Shown here in pieces: positions 35,901-44,128 of a stretch of DNA of 64,000 bases. Source of the stretch: Planctomycetota bacterium. Its GTDB lineage: Bacteria; Planctomycetota; UBA1135; UBA2386. The first letter of the stretch is position 1; each line of letters starts with the position of its first letter. Location of the stretch: positions 992,001 through 1,056,000 of the forward strand of contig JACKHZ010000008.1 of assembly GCA_020638735.1 (NCBI GenBank), in the 5' to 3' direction. The translations under genes and the position numbers were made by a program. Below the pieces are notes generated by a model. That model ran no database searches, was not told where the DNA came from, and saw nothing but the letters and a program-made list of their open reading frames with translations.

Positions 35901-36588
35901 GCAGCCCGTGGGTGTCGCCGTAGCGCGCCGCGTCGAGCCAGAAGCGCGCCATGTGCTCGCCGTAGGCCGGCGTCGCGAGCAGACGATCGACGGCGCGTTC
36001 GTAGGCGTCCGGCGCGTCGTCGGCGAGGAACTGCTGCAGCTCGTCGGGCGTCGGCGGCAGCCCGGTCAGGTCGAGCGTCACGCGGCGCAGCAACGTGCGA
36101 CGATCGGCGGCGGGATTGGGCGCGAGCCCCTCGCGCTCGAGCCGGGCCAGCACGAAGCGGTCGATCGCACCGCGCGGCCACGCCGCGTCGCGCACCGCCG
36201 GCAGCGCCGGCACGACCGGCGTCACGAACGCCCAGTGCTCGCGCCACACCGCGCCTTCGTCGATCCACCGCGCGAGCGTCGCCTTCTCGTCGTCGTCGAG
36301 CGGCTTGTCGGCCTTCGGCGGCGGCATCACCTCGTCCGGATCGGCGTGACGGATGCGCTGGATCAGTTCGCTGCGCGCGGCATCGCCGGCGACGATCACC
36401 GCCAGCGCGTCGTCGCGGCGGTCGAGCCGCAGGTCGGCCTTGCGCGTCTCGGCGTCCGGACCGTGGCACTGGAAGCAGTGGTGCGACAGGATCGGCCGCA
36501 CGTCGCGGTCGAAATCGAGCGGCTCCTGGGCCAGCAGCGCCGCCGCAGGCATCGACGACACGACGAGGGCAACGAACGCGCGCACCAT
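32992..36588 (-). CDS. PSCyt1-DUF1549-DUF1553 planctomycete cytochrome protein with duplicated insert
   Basis: A 1198-residue exported protein. After a signal peptide comes a cytochrome c-type module with heme site CFQCH (38-42) and an axial-Met-like PPPKADKPLDDDE segment. DUF1549 (RFVLARLEREGLAPNP, ARYGDTHGLHLDNHREMW) and a C-terminal DUF1553 (NRFWQQLFGQGLVRTSEDFGNQGERP) follow. Between them lie two related beta-rich repeats, about residues 400-560 and 620-790, each with a LFAWV-DPNDPP core and a GGT-WWD ending. The longer length compared with the usual 700-1000 residues comes from these. It is paired with the downstream DUF1501 gene; a role in polymer degradation is proposed in the literature but unproven. 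Confidence 0.92.
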   Translation of the reverse strand: MVRAFVALVVSSMPAAALLAQEPLDFDRDVRPILSHHCFQCHGPDAETRKADLRLDRRDDALAVIVAGDAARSELIQRIRHADPDEVMPPPKADKPLDDDEKATLARWIDEGAVWREHWAFVTPVVPALPAVRDAAWPRGAIDRFVLARLEREGLAPNPAADRRTLLRRVTLDLTGLPPTPDELQQFLADDAPDAYERAVDRLLATPAYGEHMARFWLDAARYGDTHGLHLDNHREMWLYRDHVVRAFQDDQPFDRFLVENLAGDLLPDATAEQRIASGFNRCHITTNEGGSIEEEVYVRNVVDRVSTTGTVFLGLTLGCAVCHDHKFDPITQREFYELFAFFNGLDGKPMDDNAKAPAPVLAVPSAAQREELASLRARQDDVERRAGEALAAIRYEEPPLPDVPPRPPQTIVWVDDELPTGAQAEGDGLVWVTPDDGHVHLGARAMRRRGPGNHQHFFRNADQKLRLADGDVLFAWVFVDPNDPPEQLMLQWNDDGAGGWGHRAFWGADKIGYGTAGTTERRRIGDLPSPGAWVRLEVPVAAVGLGTGSAVHGIAFTQFGGTAWWDEAGVVTTSPQLAEDWLWWDDEAPDGADLQGDGERWQWTAGGRDAGGDGQPTPRNGARMLRRKAEGLSQDFFTGAVMPLVVRHVDRLFAWVWLDPNDPPRAVQLQFHVDGSWEHRVRWGDPAHGAGRPGGADHRAGDVPATGRWVRLETDLASVGLQPGQRLDGMAMTMVGGTVWWDGGGVHTFAPPSREYLVSLAAWERRASNGKDLPQPVRDALAVAAGERSEAQQRAVREHYLRFVHGPSRATFAPFERELEHLAAARGKVEAAIPTTLVMKERVEPRPAYLLKRGLYDQRGEQVERHTPRALPPMADDLPKDRLGLARWLIDPQHPLTARVTVNRFWQQLFGQGLVRTSEDFGNQGERPSHPALLDWLATRFVAEGWHVKALMREMVCSATYRQAATNRDELRRRDPDNRLLARGPRFRLDGETLRDQALALGGLLVRDVGGPPVKPPQPAGLWEAVGYSSSNTAKFSADTAPDKVHRRSLYTFWKRTAPPPQLTTFDAPSREECRVRRERTNTPMQALLLLNEAQYVEAARGFATRALREGGVDDPTRVGWMLEGATCRAPDPRDVAELLQLLADQRAAFAAMPGDAARLVAIGAVPADPALDAVELAAWTMLANVILNLDEVLTKG

Positions 36589-36631
36589 GGCCGCGCAGTC
36601 TAGCCGCGCGATCGACGGCCCGCCGCCCGCA

Positions 36632-37819
36632 TCATCGACGCCGCATCGCCGTCACGACGAGCAGGCCGCCGAGCACTTCGCTGAGCCCGGCCACGGCGAA
36701 CGCGAGCAGGTAGCCGTCGCCGCCGTCACCGGAGTCGCCGCCGAGCGCGATCAGTTCGCCGCAGACGATCGGACCGAGCAGGAAGCCGAGCGACCCGGCG
36801 CCGTGGAACGCCGCCATCGCCGTGGTGCGGCCGAGCCCCGGCGCGCGCTCCATCAGCCACAGCAGCGTCGGCACGAACATCACCGCCGAGCCGACGCCGA
36901 GCAGCGGCATCAGCCACCACATGGCGGACGGCGACAGCGCGCCGACCAGCATCACGCCGAGCCCGTAGAGCACGCTGCCGCCGGCGACCAGCAGCGGCCG
37001 CGACCACGATTCGGCGAGGCGGCCGAACGGCCACGACAGCAGCGCGAACGGGTAGAGGAACGCGCCCAGCATCATGCCGATCGTCTGCCGATCGACGACG
37101 TGCCGCGACGCCATCAGCAGCGGGAAGCCGGTGGTGAAGAAGCCGACCGTGAAGCGGTCGACGAACGCCAGCAGCAGCGGCGCGCGCAGCCCGGGTTCGC
37201 GGCGCAGGCCGGTCCACAGGTCGCCGAAGCGCGGCCGCTCCGCGCTGCGCGTGTCGCCCGGCAGCAGCCACGCGGCGAGCAGCGCGGCGAGCGCGAGCAC
37301 GGCCGACGCGACGTGCAGCGTGCGCAGCGGATCGTGGCGCCCGATCAGGCCGCCGAGCGCCGCGCCGGTGGCGACGCCGAGCGTCAGCCCGGCGCCGAGG
37401 CAGCCGAGCACGCGGCCCCGCCGTTCGCCGGCGGCGTCCGCGCACAGGCTCATCACCACGGTCAGCGCGGCGATGTGCACGGCGCCTTCGAGCGAACGCA
37501 GCGCGAGGAACGACGCGTAGTCGTGCGGATGCGCGAGCGCCTGCATCAACGCCGCGTCGAGCAAGAGGCACAGCCACGCCAGCGTGCGGCGGCGACCCGA
37601 TCGTTCGACGAGCAGGCCGATCAGCGGCGCCGTGATCACGGCGCCCATCATGTTGGCGGCCATGAACCACGACGCGGCGCGATCGCCGACGTCGAAGCGC
37701 TCGGCGACCAGCCCGCGCAGCACCGGCACCGGCAGCGTCTCCGGCAACATCAGCAGGAAGGTGACGAAGCCGAGCCACGCGGCGCGCCCACCGGTCATCT
37801 TCGCGACGTCGGAGTTCAC
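36632..37819 (-). CDS. MFS transporter
   Basis: A 395-residue major facilitator protein with 12 helices. The first loop has GLLVERSGRRRTLAW (the MFS GxxxDRxGRR motif) and the second half LLSWPFGRLAESWSRP. GTG 37819 overlaps the stop of the algJ-like gene (GTGA) and is used here; ATG 37798 is an equally possible start. Coupling to the algI/algJ-type genes suggests a role in exporting or importing an acylated product, but MFS substrate cannot be read from sequence. The PSCyt1/DUF1553 gene follows 43 bases later. Confidence 0.82.
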   Translation of the reverse strand: MNSDVAKMTGGRAAWLGFVTFLLMLPETLPVPVLRGLVAERFDVGDRAASWFMAANMMGAVITAPLIGLLVERSGRRRTLAWLCLLLDAALMQALAHPHDYASFLALRSLEGAVHIAALTVVMSLCADAAGERRGRVLGCLGAGLTLGVATGAALGGLIGRHDPLRTLHVASAVLALAALLAAWLLPGDTRSAERPRFGDLWTGLRREPGLRAPLLLAFVDRFTVGFFTTGFPLLMASRHVVDRQTIGMMLGAFLYPFALLSWPFGRLAESWSRPLLVAGGSVLYGLGVMLVGALSPSAMWWLMPLLGVGSAVMFVPTLLWLMERAPGLGRTTAMAAFHGAGSLGFLLGPIVCGELIALGGDSGDGGDGYLLAFAVAGLSEVLGGLLVVTAMRRR

Positions 37820-39045
37820 CGTGCTGGATCGTGCCAGGCGTCCGCGAAGATGCCGCGCTCGACGATCTCCCAGACGACGACCTTGGCGGCGGACCCGGCG
37901 GCGCCGTCGGGCGGCAGCTCGTCGAGCACCTGCCGAATCGGCGAAAGCCCCTCGGCGCCCCGGGCGGTCACCGCGCGCACTGCGCGACCGAGCGCGAGCG
38001 ACAGCGCGCCCATGCCGTTCTCCTCGGCGAAGCTCGTGCCGACCAGCAGCACCTCCGCCGCCGGGTCCTCGCCGTCCATTTGCACGAGCCCCTGCGGGGT
38101 CGTGAAGGCGACGCCGTAGTAGCTGCGCGGCTCGGCGAGTTCGTCGGTCAGCAGACTCAGCGCGACGGGGCGCTGGCCGGTCAGCGGATCCGGCTGGATC
38201 GCCGACAGCAGGCCGAGCTGGTCGGTCAGGTCGCCGACCGCGCGCACGACGGTCTCGCCGGTCGGCTGCATCACGCGTCGCGGTGAGAGCCGGCCGCCGA
38301 AGCGCTGTTCGATCGCCGTCGCCGTGGCGATGCCCGCGACCAGCGCGCCGGCCGGCCGCCAGTGCGTGTCGCGGCGGTAGTAGAGCTCGCCGTCCGGCAC
38401 GCCGGGCAGCGGCTGCGCACGATGCGCGCGCAGCGCCGCGACCAGGTCGACGGTCGGGATCTCCAGCTCGCCGAGCTCGGCGAGGATGCGCGCGTAGTTC
38501 GCCGTGCGCGCCGCGTTCTCGGCGCGACCGGGCCACGCGTGCTCGGGATAGACCCGCGCCTTGTCGGGCACGATCGTCACCAGCAGCTCGGCGCCCGCCG
38601 CGCGCACGCGGTCGCGCACCTCGACGAGGAACGCGCGGCGCGCGGCCGTCGCCTCGCCGAAGCCGCGCACGTCCGGATACAGGGTCCGCTTCAGGAACAG
38701 CCAGCCGTCGTCGCCGAACTCGACGCCGACGCTCTGCGGCACGCCACAGCGATAGCGCAGCTCGTTCCAGTTGCCGCGCAGCCACCAGACGATCGGCGAG
38801 CGCTCGCGCAGCTCGCGCTCCTTCTGCTTCATCCACGAGCCGTCGGTCACGTTGGCCACCGTCGCCGCCGGCGCGGTCACCTGGCTGCGCGTGCGCAGCG
38901 GCGGCTCGGCGCGACCGAGCAGGCCGTGCCACACCAGGTCGACCAGCGGCACGCTGGCGCACAGCACCGCCACGGCGACGACGGCGAACCAGCGCACGGC
39001 CCACTGGCCCGGAGTCTGCGCGGCTTCGTCGTGGGGTCGTTCCAT
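37816..39045 (-). CDS. AlgJ/AlgX-like SGNH O-acetyltransferase
   Basis: A 409-residue membrane-anchored protein: one N-terminal helix (AVRWFAVVAVAVLCASVPL), then a periplasmic SGNH-type domain. The AlgJ/AlgX signature YRRDTHWRPAGA gives the catalytic Asp and His, and VLLVGTSFAEENG supplies the Ser block. FGDDGWLFLKRTLYPDV is also typical. Such proteins move acetyl from the MBOAT partner to an exopolysaccharide. The partner gene lies 3 bases upstream, so the pair is the AlgI/AlgJ unit of an acetylation system. No alginate polymerase genes are present, so the polymer is unknown. Confidence 0.85.
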   Translation of the reverse strand: MERPHDEAAQTPGQWAVRWFAVVAVAVLCASVPLVDLVWHGLLGRAEPPLRTRSQVTAPAATVANVTDGSWMKQKERELRERSPIVWWLRGNWNELRYRCGVPQSVGVEFGDDGWLFLKRTLYPDVRGFGEATAARRAFLVEVRDRVRAAGAELLVTIVPDKARVYPEHAWPGRAENAARTANYARILAELGELEIPTVDLVAALRAHRAQPLPGVPDGELYYRRDTHWRPAGALVAGIATATAIEQRFGGRLSPRRVMQPTGETVVRAVGDLTDQLGLLSAIQPDPLTGQRPVALSLLTDELAEPRSYYGVAFTTPQGLVQMDGEDPAAEVLLVGTSFAEENGMGALSLALGRAVRAVTARGAEGLSPIRQVLDELPPDGAAGSAAKVVVWEIVERGIFADAWHDPAR

Positions 39046-39048
39046 CGC

Positions 39049-40434
39049 TCAGAACTGGAAGTAGATGAAGGGCACGTAGTCGGCGGCCAGCACCTGGCAG
39101 ACCGCCAGCAGGAACACCAGCAGCACGCCGAGCATGACGAGCGGCTGGCAACGCTGCACCAGCTGCGCGCTGCGCGGCGCGGCGAAGGCGATGACGCAGC
39201 CGAGCACGAGGCCGCCGAGCGCGAACGGCTGCTTCTGGCCGAGCGCCGGCAGCGCGCCGATGCCGTTGACGCCGCACAGGCCGACGGCCGTGTCGGCGAG
39301 CTCGGGCAGCGTGTGACAGCGGAACAGCACCATGCCGAGCGTCCAGATCAGGAACGTGACCGCCACCTGCACCGCGGTCGGCAGGCGGCCGTACGGCGAG
39401 ACCTTGCCCAGGCGCCGCTCGAGCACGAGGAACAGGCCGTGCCAGGCGCCCCACAGCAGGAACGTCCACGAGGCGCCGTGCCACAGGCCGCCGAGCAGCA
39501 TCGTGATCGCGACGTTGAGCTGCGCGCGCCCCTCCCCGCGGCGGTTGCCGCCGAGCGGCACGTAGAGGTAGTCGCGCAGCCACGTGCTGAGGCTGATGTG
39601 CCAGCGCCGCCACAGCTCGGTGATGCTGCGGGCGCGGTACGGCGAGCGGAAGTTCTCCGGGAAGCGAAAGCCGAGCAGCAGCCCGAGCCCGATCGCCATG
39701 TCGCTGTAGCCGGAGAAGTCGAAGTAGAGCTGGACCGAGTAGCCGAGCGCGCCGGCCCACGCCGCGACGAACCCCGGCGAATCGGCGGCGAAGGCGGCGT
39801 CGACGAGCGGCGCCACCGCGTCGGCGATCAGCACCTTCTTGGCGAAGCCCATGGCGAACAACAGCACGCCGTCGCTCGCCATCAGCAGGGTCGTCGTGCG
39901 CCGGCGCAACGCCTGCTCGACGTCGCGGTAGCGCACGATCGGCCCGGCGACCAGCTGCGGGAACATCGAGACGAAGCACAGGAGGTCTGGCAGCGAGCGT
40001 GTCGGCCGCACGTCGCCGCGATGGACGTCGATGGTGTAGCTCATCGACTGGAAGGTGAAGAACGAGATGCCGACGGGCAGCAGCACCTCCTCCCAGGCGA
40101 TCGGCCACGGCGCCGCGACGTTCCACGTCCCGACCAGCAGGTTCGCGTACTTGAACCAGCCGAGCAGCCCGAGGTTGGCGACCACCGAGACGAGCAGCCA
40201 GGCGCGGCGGCGACCGGCGCGCGCCGGATCGGGCGCGCCCATCGCCCGCGCCGCGACGTAGTCGATCAGCACGCTGACCAGCATCAACAGCACGTACTGC
40301 GGTCGCCACCAGCCGTAGAAGGCGAAGCTGCCGAGCGTCAACGCGACGTTCCGCCACCGCACCGGCGCCGCGCAGTAGAGCGGCAGCAAGACCGGCAGGA
40401 ACCAGAACAGGAAGACGAACGAGACGAAGACCAC
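39049..40434 (-). CDS. MBOAT-family O-acyltransferase (AlgI-like)
   Basis: A 461-residue MBOAT protein with about ten helices. Landmarks are LVAGPIVRY, the SITELWRRWHISLSTWLRDYLYVPLGGNRRG block with a conserved His, and GLWHGASWTFLLWGAWHGL with the putative catalytic His. AlgI-type proteins pass acetyl groups from the cytoplasm to AlgJ/AlgX in the periplasm. It lies 38 bases downstream of gpsA and 3 bases upstream of the AlgJ-like gene. The order of functions (MBOAT, SGNH, transporter) suggests envelope or exopolysaccharide O-acetylation. Confidence 0.93.
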   Translation of the reverse strand: MVFVSFVFLFWFLPVLLPLYCAAPVRWRNVALTLGSFAFYGWWRPQYVLLMLVSVLIDYVAARAMGAPDPARAGRRRAWLLVSVVANLGLLGWFKYANLLVGTWNVAAPWPIAWEEVLLPVGISFFTFQSMSYTIDVHRGDVRPTRSLPDLLCFVSMFPQLVAGPIVRYRDVEQALRRRTTTLLMASDGVLLFAMGFAKKVLIADAVAPLVDAAFAADSPGFVAAWAGALGYSVQLYFDFSGYSDMAIGLGLLLGFRFPENFRSPYRARSITELWRRWHISLSTWLRDYLYVPLGGNRRGEGRAQLNVAITMLLGGLWHGASWTFLLWGAWHGLFLVLERRLGKVSPYGRLPTAVQVAVTFLIWTLGMVLFRCHTLPELADTAVGLCGVNGIGALPALGQKQPFALGGLVLGCVIAFAAPRSAQLVQRCQPLVMLGVLLVFLLAVCQVLAADYVPFIYFQF

Positions 40435-40472
40435 AGGGCGCGCCGGATCCTACCGCAGCGACGCACCGCTCA

Positions 40473-41462
40473 TCACGCCTCGGCCTTGGGGTCGCGCTCC
40501 ATCAGTTCGCGCACCGCGACCGCCGGCGGCAGCCCCTCGTAGAGCACGCGCGAGACCGCCTGCGCGATCGGCATCTCGACGTCCAGCTCGGCTGCGGCCC
40601 GAACGACCACCTTGGCCGTCCAGACGCCCTCGGCGACCTTCGGCGACGACGCCAACGCCTGCGCAAGCGTCTCGCCGCGGCCGATGCGCTCACCGAAGGC
40701 GCGGTTGCGGCCGTGGCGCGAGAACGCCGTCACCGCCAGGTCGCCGACGCCGGCGAGCCCGAAGAAGGTGCGCGGGTCCGCGCCCTCGGCGAGGCCGTAG
40801 CGCTGCATCTCGACCAGCCCGCGCGACAGGATCGCCGCCTTGGCGTTGTCGCCGTAGCCGAGACCGTCGGCGATGCCGGCGGCGAGCGCCATTACGTTCT
40901 TCAGCGCGCCGCACAGCTCGACGCCGAGCAGGTCGCTGTTGCGGTAGACGCGGAAGCGCTCGGTCTGCAACGTCAACTGCAGCTGCTGCAGCGCCTCGTC
41001 GTCGTCGCCGGCGACCACCACGGTGGTCGGCATGCGCAGCGCGATCTCCTCGGCGTGGCTCGGGCCGCTGAGCACGAACACGCGGTGCGGGTCGTCGAGC
41101 ACGTCGGCGAGGATCTGCGACGGCCGCGCGCCGGTGCCCTGTTCGAGGCCCTTGGCGAGCGACACCACCGGCACGCCCGGCGGCACGTGCTGCGCGAGGT
41201 CCTGCAGCGTGCGACGCACGTGCTGCGTCGGCACGGCGACCAGCACGACGCCGGCGCGGTCGAGCACCGCCGCGGCGTCGTTGCTGACGCGGATCGAATC
41301 GGGCAGGGTGGCGACGTCGAGGTAGCGGGGGTTCTTGCGGGACGCGGCGATCGCCGCGGTGTAGACCGCGTCGTGCCCCCACAGCGACACGGCGTGCTCG
41401 CCGGCGAGGGTCAACGCCATCGCCGTGCCGAAGCCGCCGTTGCCGAGGATCGCGATTCTCAT
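40473..41462 (-). CDS. gpsA: NAD(P)-dependent glycerol-3-phosphate dehydrogenase
   Basis: A 329-residue enzyme making sn-glycerol-3-phosphate from dihydroxyacetone phosphate. The Rossmann motif is GNGGFGTAMA (7-16). The catalytic region shows SLAKGLEQ, SGPSHAEEI, then GALKNVMALAAGIADGLGYGDNAKAAILSRG with the conserved Lys, and the Arg of FSRHGRNRAFG. Length is normal. Its gene follows plsY by 13 bases: GpsA provides the G3P that PlsY acylates, so together they begin phospholipid synthesis. It is probably the second gene of a long minus-strand operon. Confidence 0.96.
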   Translation of the reverse strand: MRIAILGNGGFGTAMALTLAGEHAVSLWGHDAVYTAAIAASRKNPRYLDVATLPDSIRVSNDAAAVLDRAGVVLVAVPTQHVRRTLQDLAQHVPPGVPVVSLAKGLEQGTGARPSQILADVLDDPHRVFVLSGPSHAEEIALRMPTTVVVAGDDDEALQQLQLTLQTERFRVYRNSDLLGVELCGALKNVMALAAGIADGLGYGDNAKAAILSRGLVEMQRYGLAEGADPRTFFGLAGVGDLAVTAFSRHGRNRAFGERIGRGETLAQALASSPKVAEGVWTAKVVVRAAAELDVEMPIAQAVSRVLYEGLPPAVAVRELMERDPKAEA

Positions 41463-41475
41463 GGTCGGCCGGCCA

Positions 41476-42102
41476 TCATGCGCGCGGGGTGCGCCGCGCG
41501 ACGAAGAACTTCTGCAGGTTGCTGCGGTGCGTCCAGAACAGGAACGCGGCGATCAGAAGGCACAGGCAGGTCAGCGGCAGCCGCTCGCCGAACGCCGCCG
41601 CCGGCTCGAGGCCGATCGCCGCGCCGGCCAGCGCGAGGCCTAGCGCGAGGCTGCCGAAGAACACCTGGCCGGTCGAGAAGCGCACGGCGAAGAACACCAC
41701 CAGCGCGATCGCCGTGACCCGCCAATCGAGCGCCAGCAGCGCGCCGGTCGCGGTCGCCACGCCCTTGCCGCCGCGGAAGCCGAGGAACGGCGTGAACACG
41801 TGGCCGAGGATCGCCGCGGCGCCGCAGGCGACCCGCTCCGGCCCGTCGGTGGCGTGGACCAGCAGGACGGCGAAGAAGCCCTTGCCGGCGTCGAGCAGGT
41901 AGATGGCGAGGAACGCCGCCAGCTGCCGCCCCTTGCCGGTGAACGCCCGGCTGGCGTTGGTGGCGCCGACGTTGCCGCTGCCGACGGTGCGCACGTCGAT
42001 GCCCTTCAGCAGCCGCACCACCAGCCACGCGAACGGCACCGCGCCGAGCAGGAAGGCGAGCGGGACGGCGAGCGCGAACGGAAGGTCCAGGACCGACGGC
42101 AT
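41476..42102 (-). CDS. plsY: Glycerol-3-phosphate acyltransferase PlsY
   Basis: A 208-residue integral membrane enzyme that acylates glycerol-3-phosphate from acyl-phosphate at the inner membrane. The family motifs are in order: LGAVPFAWLVVRLLKGIDVRTVGSGNVGATN (motif 1, SGNxGATN), LLDAGKGFFAVLL, and GHVFTPFLGFRGGKGVATATG (motif 3, GGKGVA). There are five or so helices. It is the first gene of the minus-strand run with gpsA, and the HyuA-like gene starts divergently 58 bases away. N-terminal residues before the first helix are few, as usual. Confidence 0.96.
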   Translation of the reverse strand: MPSVLDLPFALAVPLAFLLGAVPFAWLVVRLLKGIDVRTVGSGNVGATNASRAFTGKGRQLAAFLAIYLLDAGKGFFAVLLVHATDGPERVACGAAAILGHVFTPFLGFRGGKGVATATGALLALDWRVTAIALVVFFAVRFSTGQVFFGSLALGLALAGAAIGLEPAAAFGERLPLTCLCLLIAAFLFWTHRSNLQKFFVARRTPRA

Positions 42103-42160
42103 GCGGCGGGAAGGCTACGGTGGTTCCTTCGCAAAGTCGCGCTCGCTACGTTCCGCGGCC

Positions 42161-44128
42161 GTGAGCACGCGCATCGGCATCGACACCGGCGGCACCTTCA
42201 CCGACGTCGTGCGGCTGCACGGTCGCGCCGTGGAGGTGTTCAAGCTGCGCTCGACACCGGACGACCCGTCGCGCGCGGTGCTCGACGGCCTCGCCGCGGT
42301 GCGGCGCACGCCCGACGAACCGGTCGACCTGGTGCACGGCACGACGGTCGGCCTCAACGCCGTGCTGACCGGACGGCTGGCGCGCACCGCGTTCGTCACC
42401 AATCGCGGCTGCGAGGACCTGATCGAGATCGGCCGCCAGGAGCGCGTCGACCTCTACGCGCTCGAGCCGGGCAGGCCGGTGCCGCCGGTGCCGCGCCAGC
42501 TGCGGGTCGGGGTCGCCTGCCGCCGCGGCGCGCGCGGCGAGGTCGTCGAGGCGCTGCGACGCGACGAGATCGAACGCGCGGTCGCCGCCGTCGTGCGCCA
42601 GCGACCGCAGGCAGTGGCCGTCGGGCTGCTGCACTCGCCTGCCGATCCGCGCGACGAGCAGCAGCTGGCGCGTGCGTTGCGCCGCGCGCTGCCCGGCGTG
42701 CCGGTGACGTGCAGCGCCGAACTGCTGCCGGCCTTCGGCGAGTACGAGCGCTTCTCTGCGGCGATCCTGAACGCGGCGATCGCGCCGGTGGTCGGCAGCT
42801 ACACGCGGCGCATCGCCGCCGGCCTCGGCGCCGGCAAGCTGCGCCTCCTGCGCTCGAGCCTCGGCATCCTGCCGCCGGCCGAGGCCAGCGAGTTCCCGGC
42901 GCGCGCGATGTTCTCCGGCCCGGCGGGCGGCGTGCTCGCGACCGCCCAGGTGGCGAAGCGCCTGCGGCTGCCCTACGCCGCGGCGTTCGACATGGGTGGC
43001 ACCTCCGCCGACGTCTGCCTGGTCGAAGCCGGCGCCGGGGACGTGACGGCCGAAGGGCGCATCGGCGGGCTGCCCTTGCCGCTGCCCACGGTGCCGGTGC
43101 ACACCGTCGGCTGCGGCGGCGGCAGCATCGCCTACCGGGACGCCGGCGGCGCGCTGCGCGTCGGGCCCGAGAGCGCCGGTGCCGACCCGGGCCCGGCGTG
43201 CTACGGCAAGGGCGACGAGCCGACCGTCACCGACGCGCACGTCGCGCTCGGCCACCTCGGCCCGCAGACGCTGCTCGACGGCGCCTTCCCGATCGACGTC
43301 GACGCGGCGGTGCGGGCCGTCGCGCGCCTCGGTCGGAAGCTCGGCATGAGCCCGGCGGCGACCGCACGCGGCATCCTGACGGTCGCCGAAGCGACGATGG
43401 CGCGGGCGATCCTGGTGATCACCGCCGAACGCGCGGTCGACCCGGCCGAGGTCCCGCTGGTGGCGTTCGGCGGCGCCGGCGGCCTGCACGCGGCGGCGCT
43501 GTGCGACGCGCTGGGCATGCCGATGGCCGTGCTGCCCCCGCACCCTGGGGCCTTCAGCGCCCTGGGGCTGGCCCTCGCCGGCGAAGCGGTCGAGGTCGTC
43601 GAAGCCCGGCAGGAAGTGGTCACGAACGGCAGCCTTCGCGAGCTGCTGGCGGACGGCGCGCAGTTGCTTCAACGCGCACGCAGCCAACTCGCCGCGGACA
43701 GCAGCACGGCTGCACCGGCCATCGGCCGGGTCGTCGCCAGCGTCCGGTATCGCGGACAAGGCGCGAGCCTGCGGCTGCCGCTGACCCGACGCCTCGCGGC
43801 CGACTTCGCCCGCGAACACCTCCGGCGGTTCGGCTTCGTGACGGAGGCAGCGCTCGAGGTCGTGCAGCTGGTGGCGCGGGTCGAGACGAGGCCGCTGCCG
43901 ATGCCCCGGACGCCGACCGCTCGCACGAAGGGAGGGTTCGCACCGAGGACGCGCCGGGCCCCGCTCGGGTCGCGTGCGATCCGGGTGTTGGACCGGCGTC
44001 ACATTCCCATCGGTGCAGAAATCCCCGGTCCGCTGGTGTGCGAGGAAGCGACGGCCACGACCCTCGTGCCGGCACACTGGACCCTCACCGCAACGGCCTA
44101 CGGAACCATCCTCCGGAAAGCGGATTAG
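42161..44128 (+). CDS. Hydantoinase/oxoprolinase A-type (HyuA) protein
   Basis: A 655-residue protein of the HyuA family (ATP-dependent hydantoinase, oxoprolinase or acetone carboxylase large-subunit type). The N-terminal ATPase fold has IGIDTGGTFTDVVRL, the core FDMGGTSADVCLVEAG, and the end VCEEATATTLVPAHW. GTG 42161 is chosen because the IGIDTGGT motif starts 4 residues later; the frame is open further upstream inside plsY. No HyuB partner gene is adjacent, on either side, so the second subunit, if any, is elsewhere. Cyclic amide substrates such as hydantoins or 5-oxoproline are the likely class. Confidence 0.87.
   Translation: MSTRIGIDTGGTFTDVVRLHGRAVEVFKLRSTPDDPSRAVLDGLAAVRRTPDEPVDLVHGTTVGLNAVLTGRLARTAFVTNRGCEDLIEIGRQERVDLYALEPGRPVPPVPRQLRVGVACRRGARGEVVEALRRDEIERAVAAVVRQRPQAVAVGLLHSPADPRDEQQLARALRRALPGVPVTCSAELLPAFGEYERFSAAILNAAIAPVVGSYTRRIAAGLGAGKLRLLRSSLGILPPAEASEFPARAMFSGPAGGVLATAQVAKRLRLPYAAAFDMGGTSADVCLVEAGAGDVTAEGRIGGLPLPLPTVPVHTVGCGGGSIAYRDAGGALRVGPESAGADPGPACYGKGDEPTVTDAHVALGHLGPQTLLDGAFPIDVDAAVRAVARLGRKLGMSPAATARGILTVAEATMARAILVITAERAVDPAEVPLVAFGGAGGLHAAALCDALGMPMAVLPPHPGAFSALGLALAGEAVEVVEARQEVVTNGSLRELLADGAQLLQRARSQLAADSSTAAPAIGRVVASVRYRGQGASLRLPLTRRLAADFAREHLRRFGFVTEAALEVVQLVARVETRPLPMPRTPTARTKGGFAPRTRRAPLGSRAIRVLDRRHIPIGAEIPGPLVCEEATATTLVPAHWTLTATAYGTILRKAD

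Noticed and set aside
36632..40357. A 1241-codon open frame on the minus strand
   Set aside because: Only its last 395 codons, the MFS gene, are real. The rest runs through the algI and algJ genes in a different frame and has Arg/Ala-rich composition.
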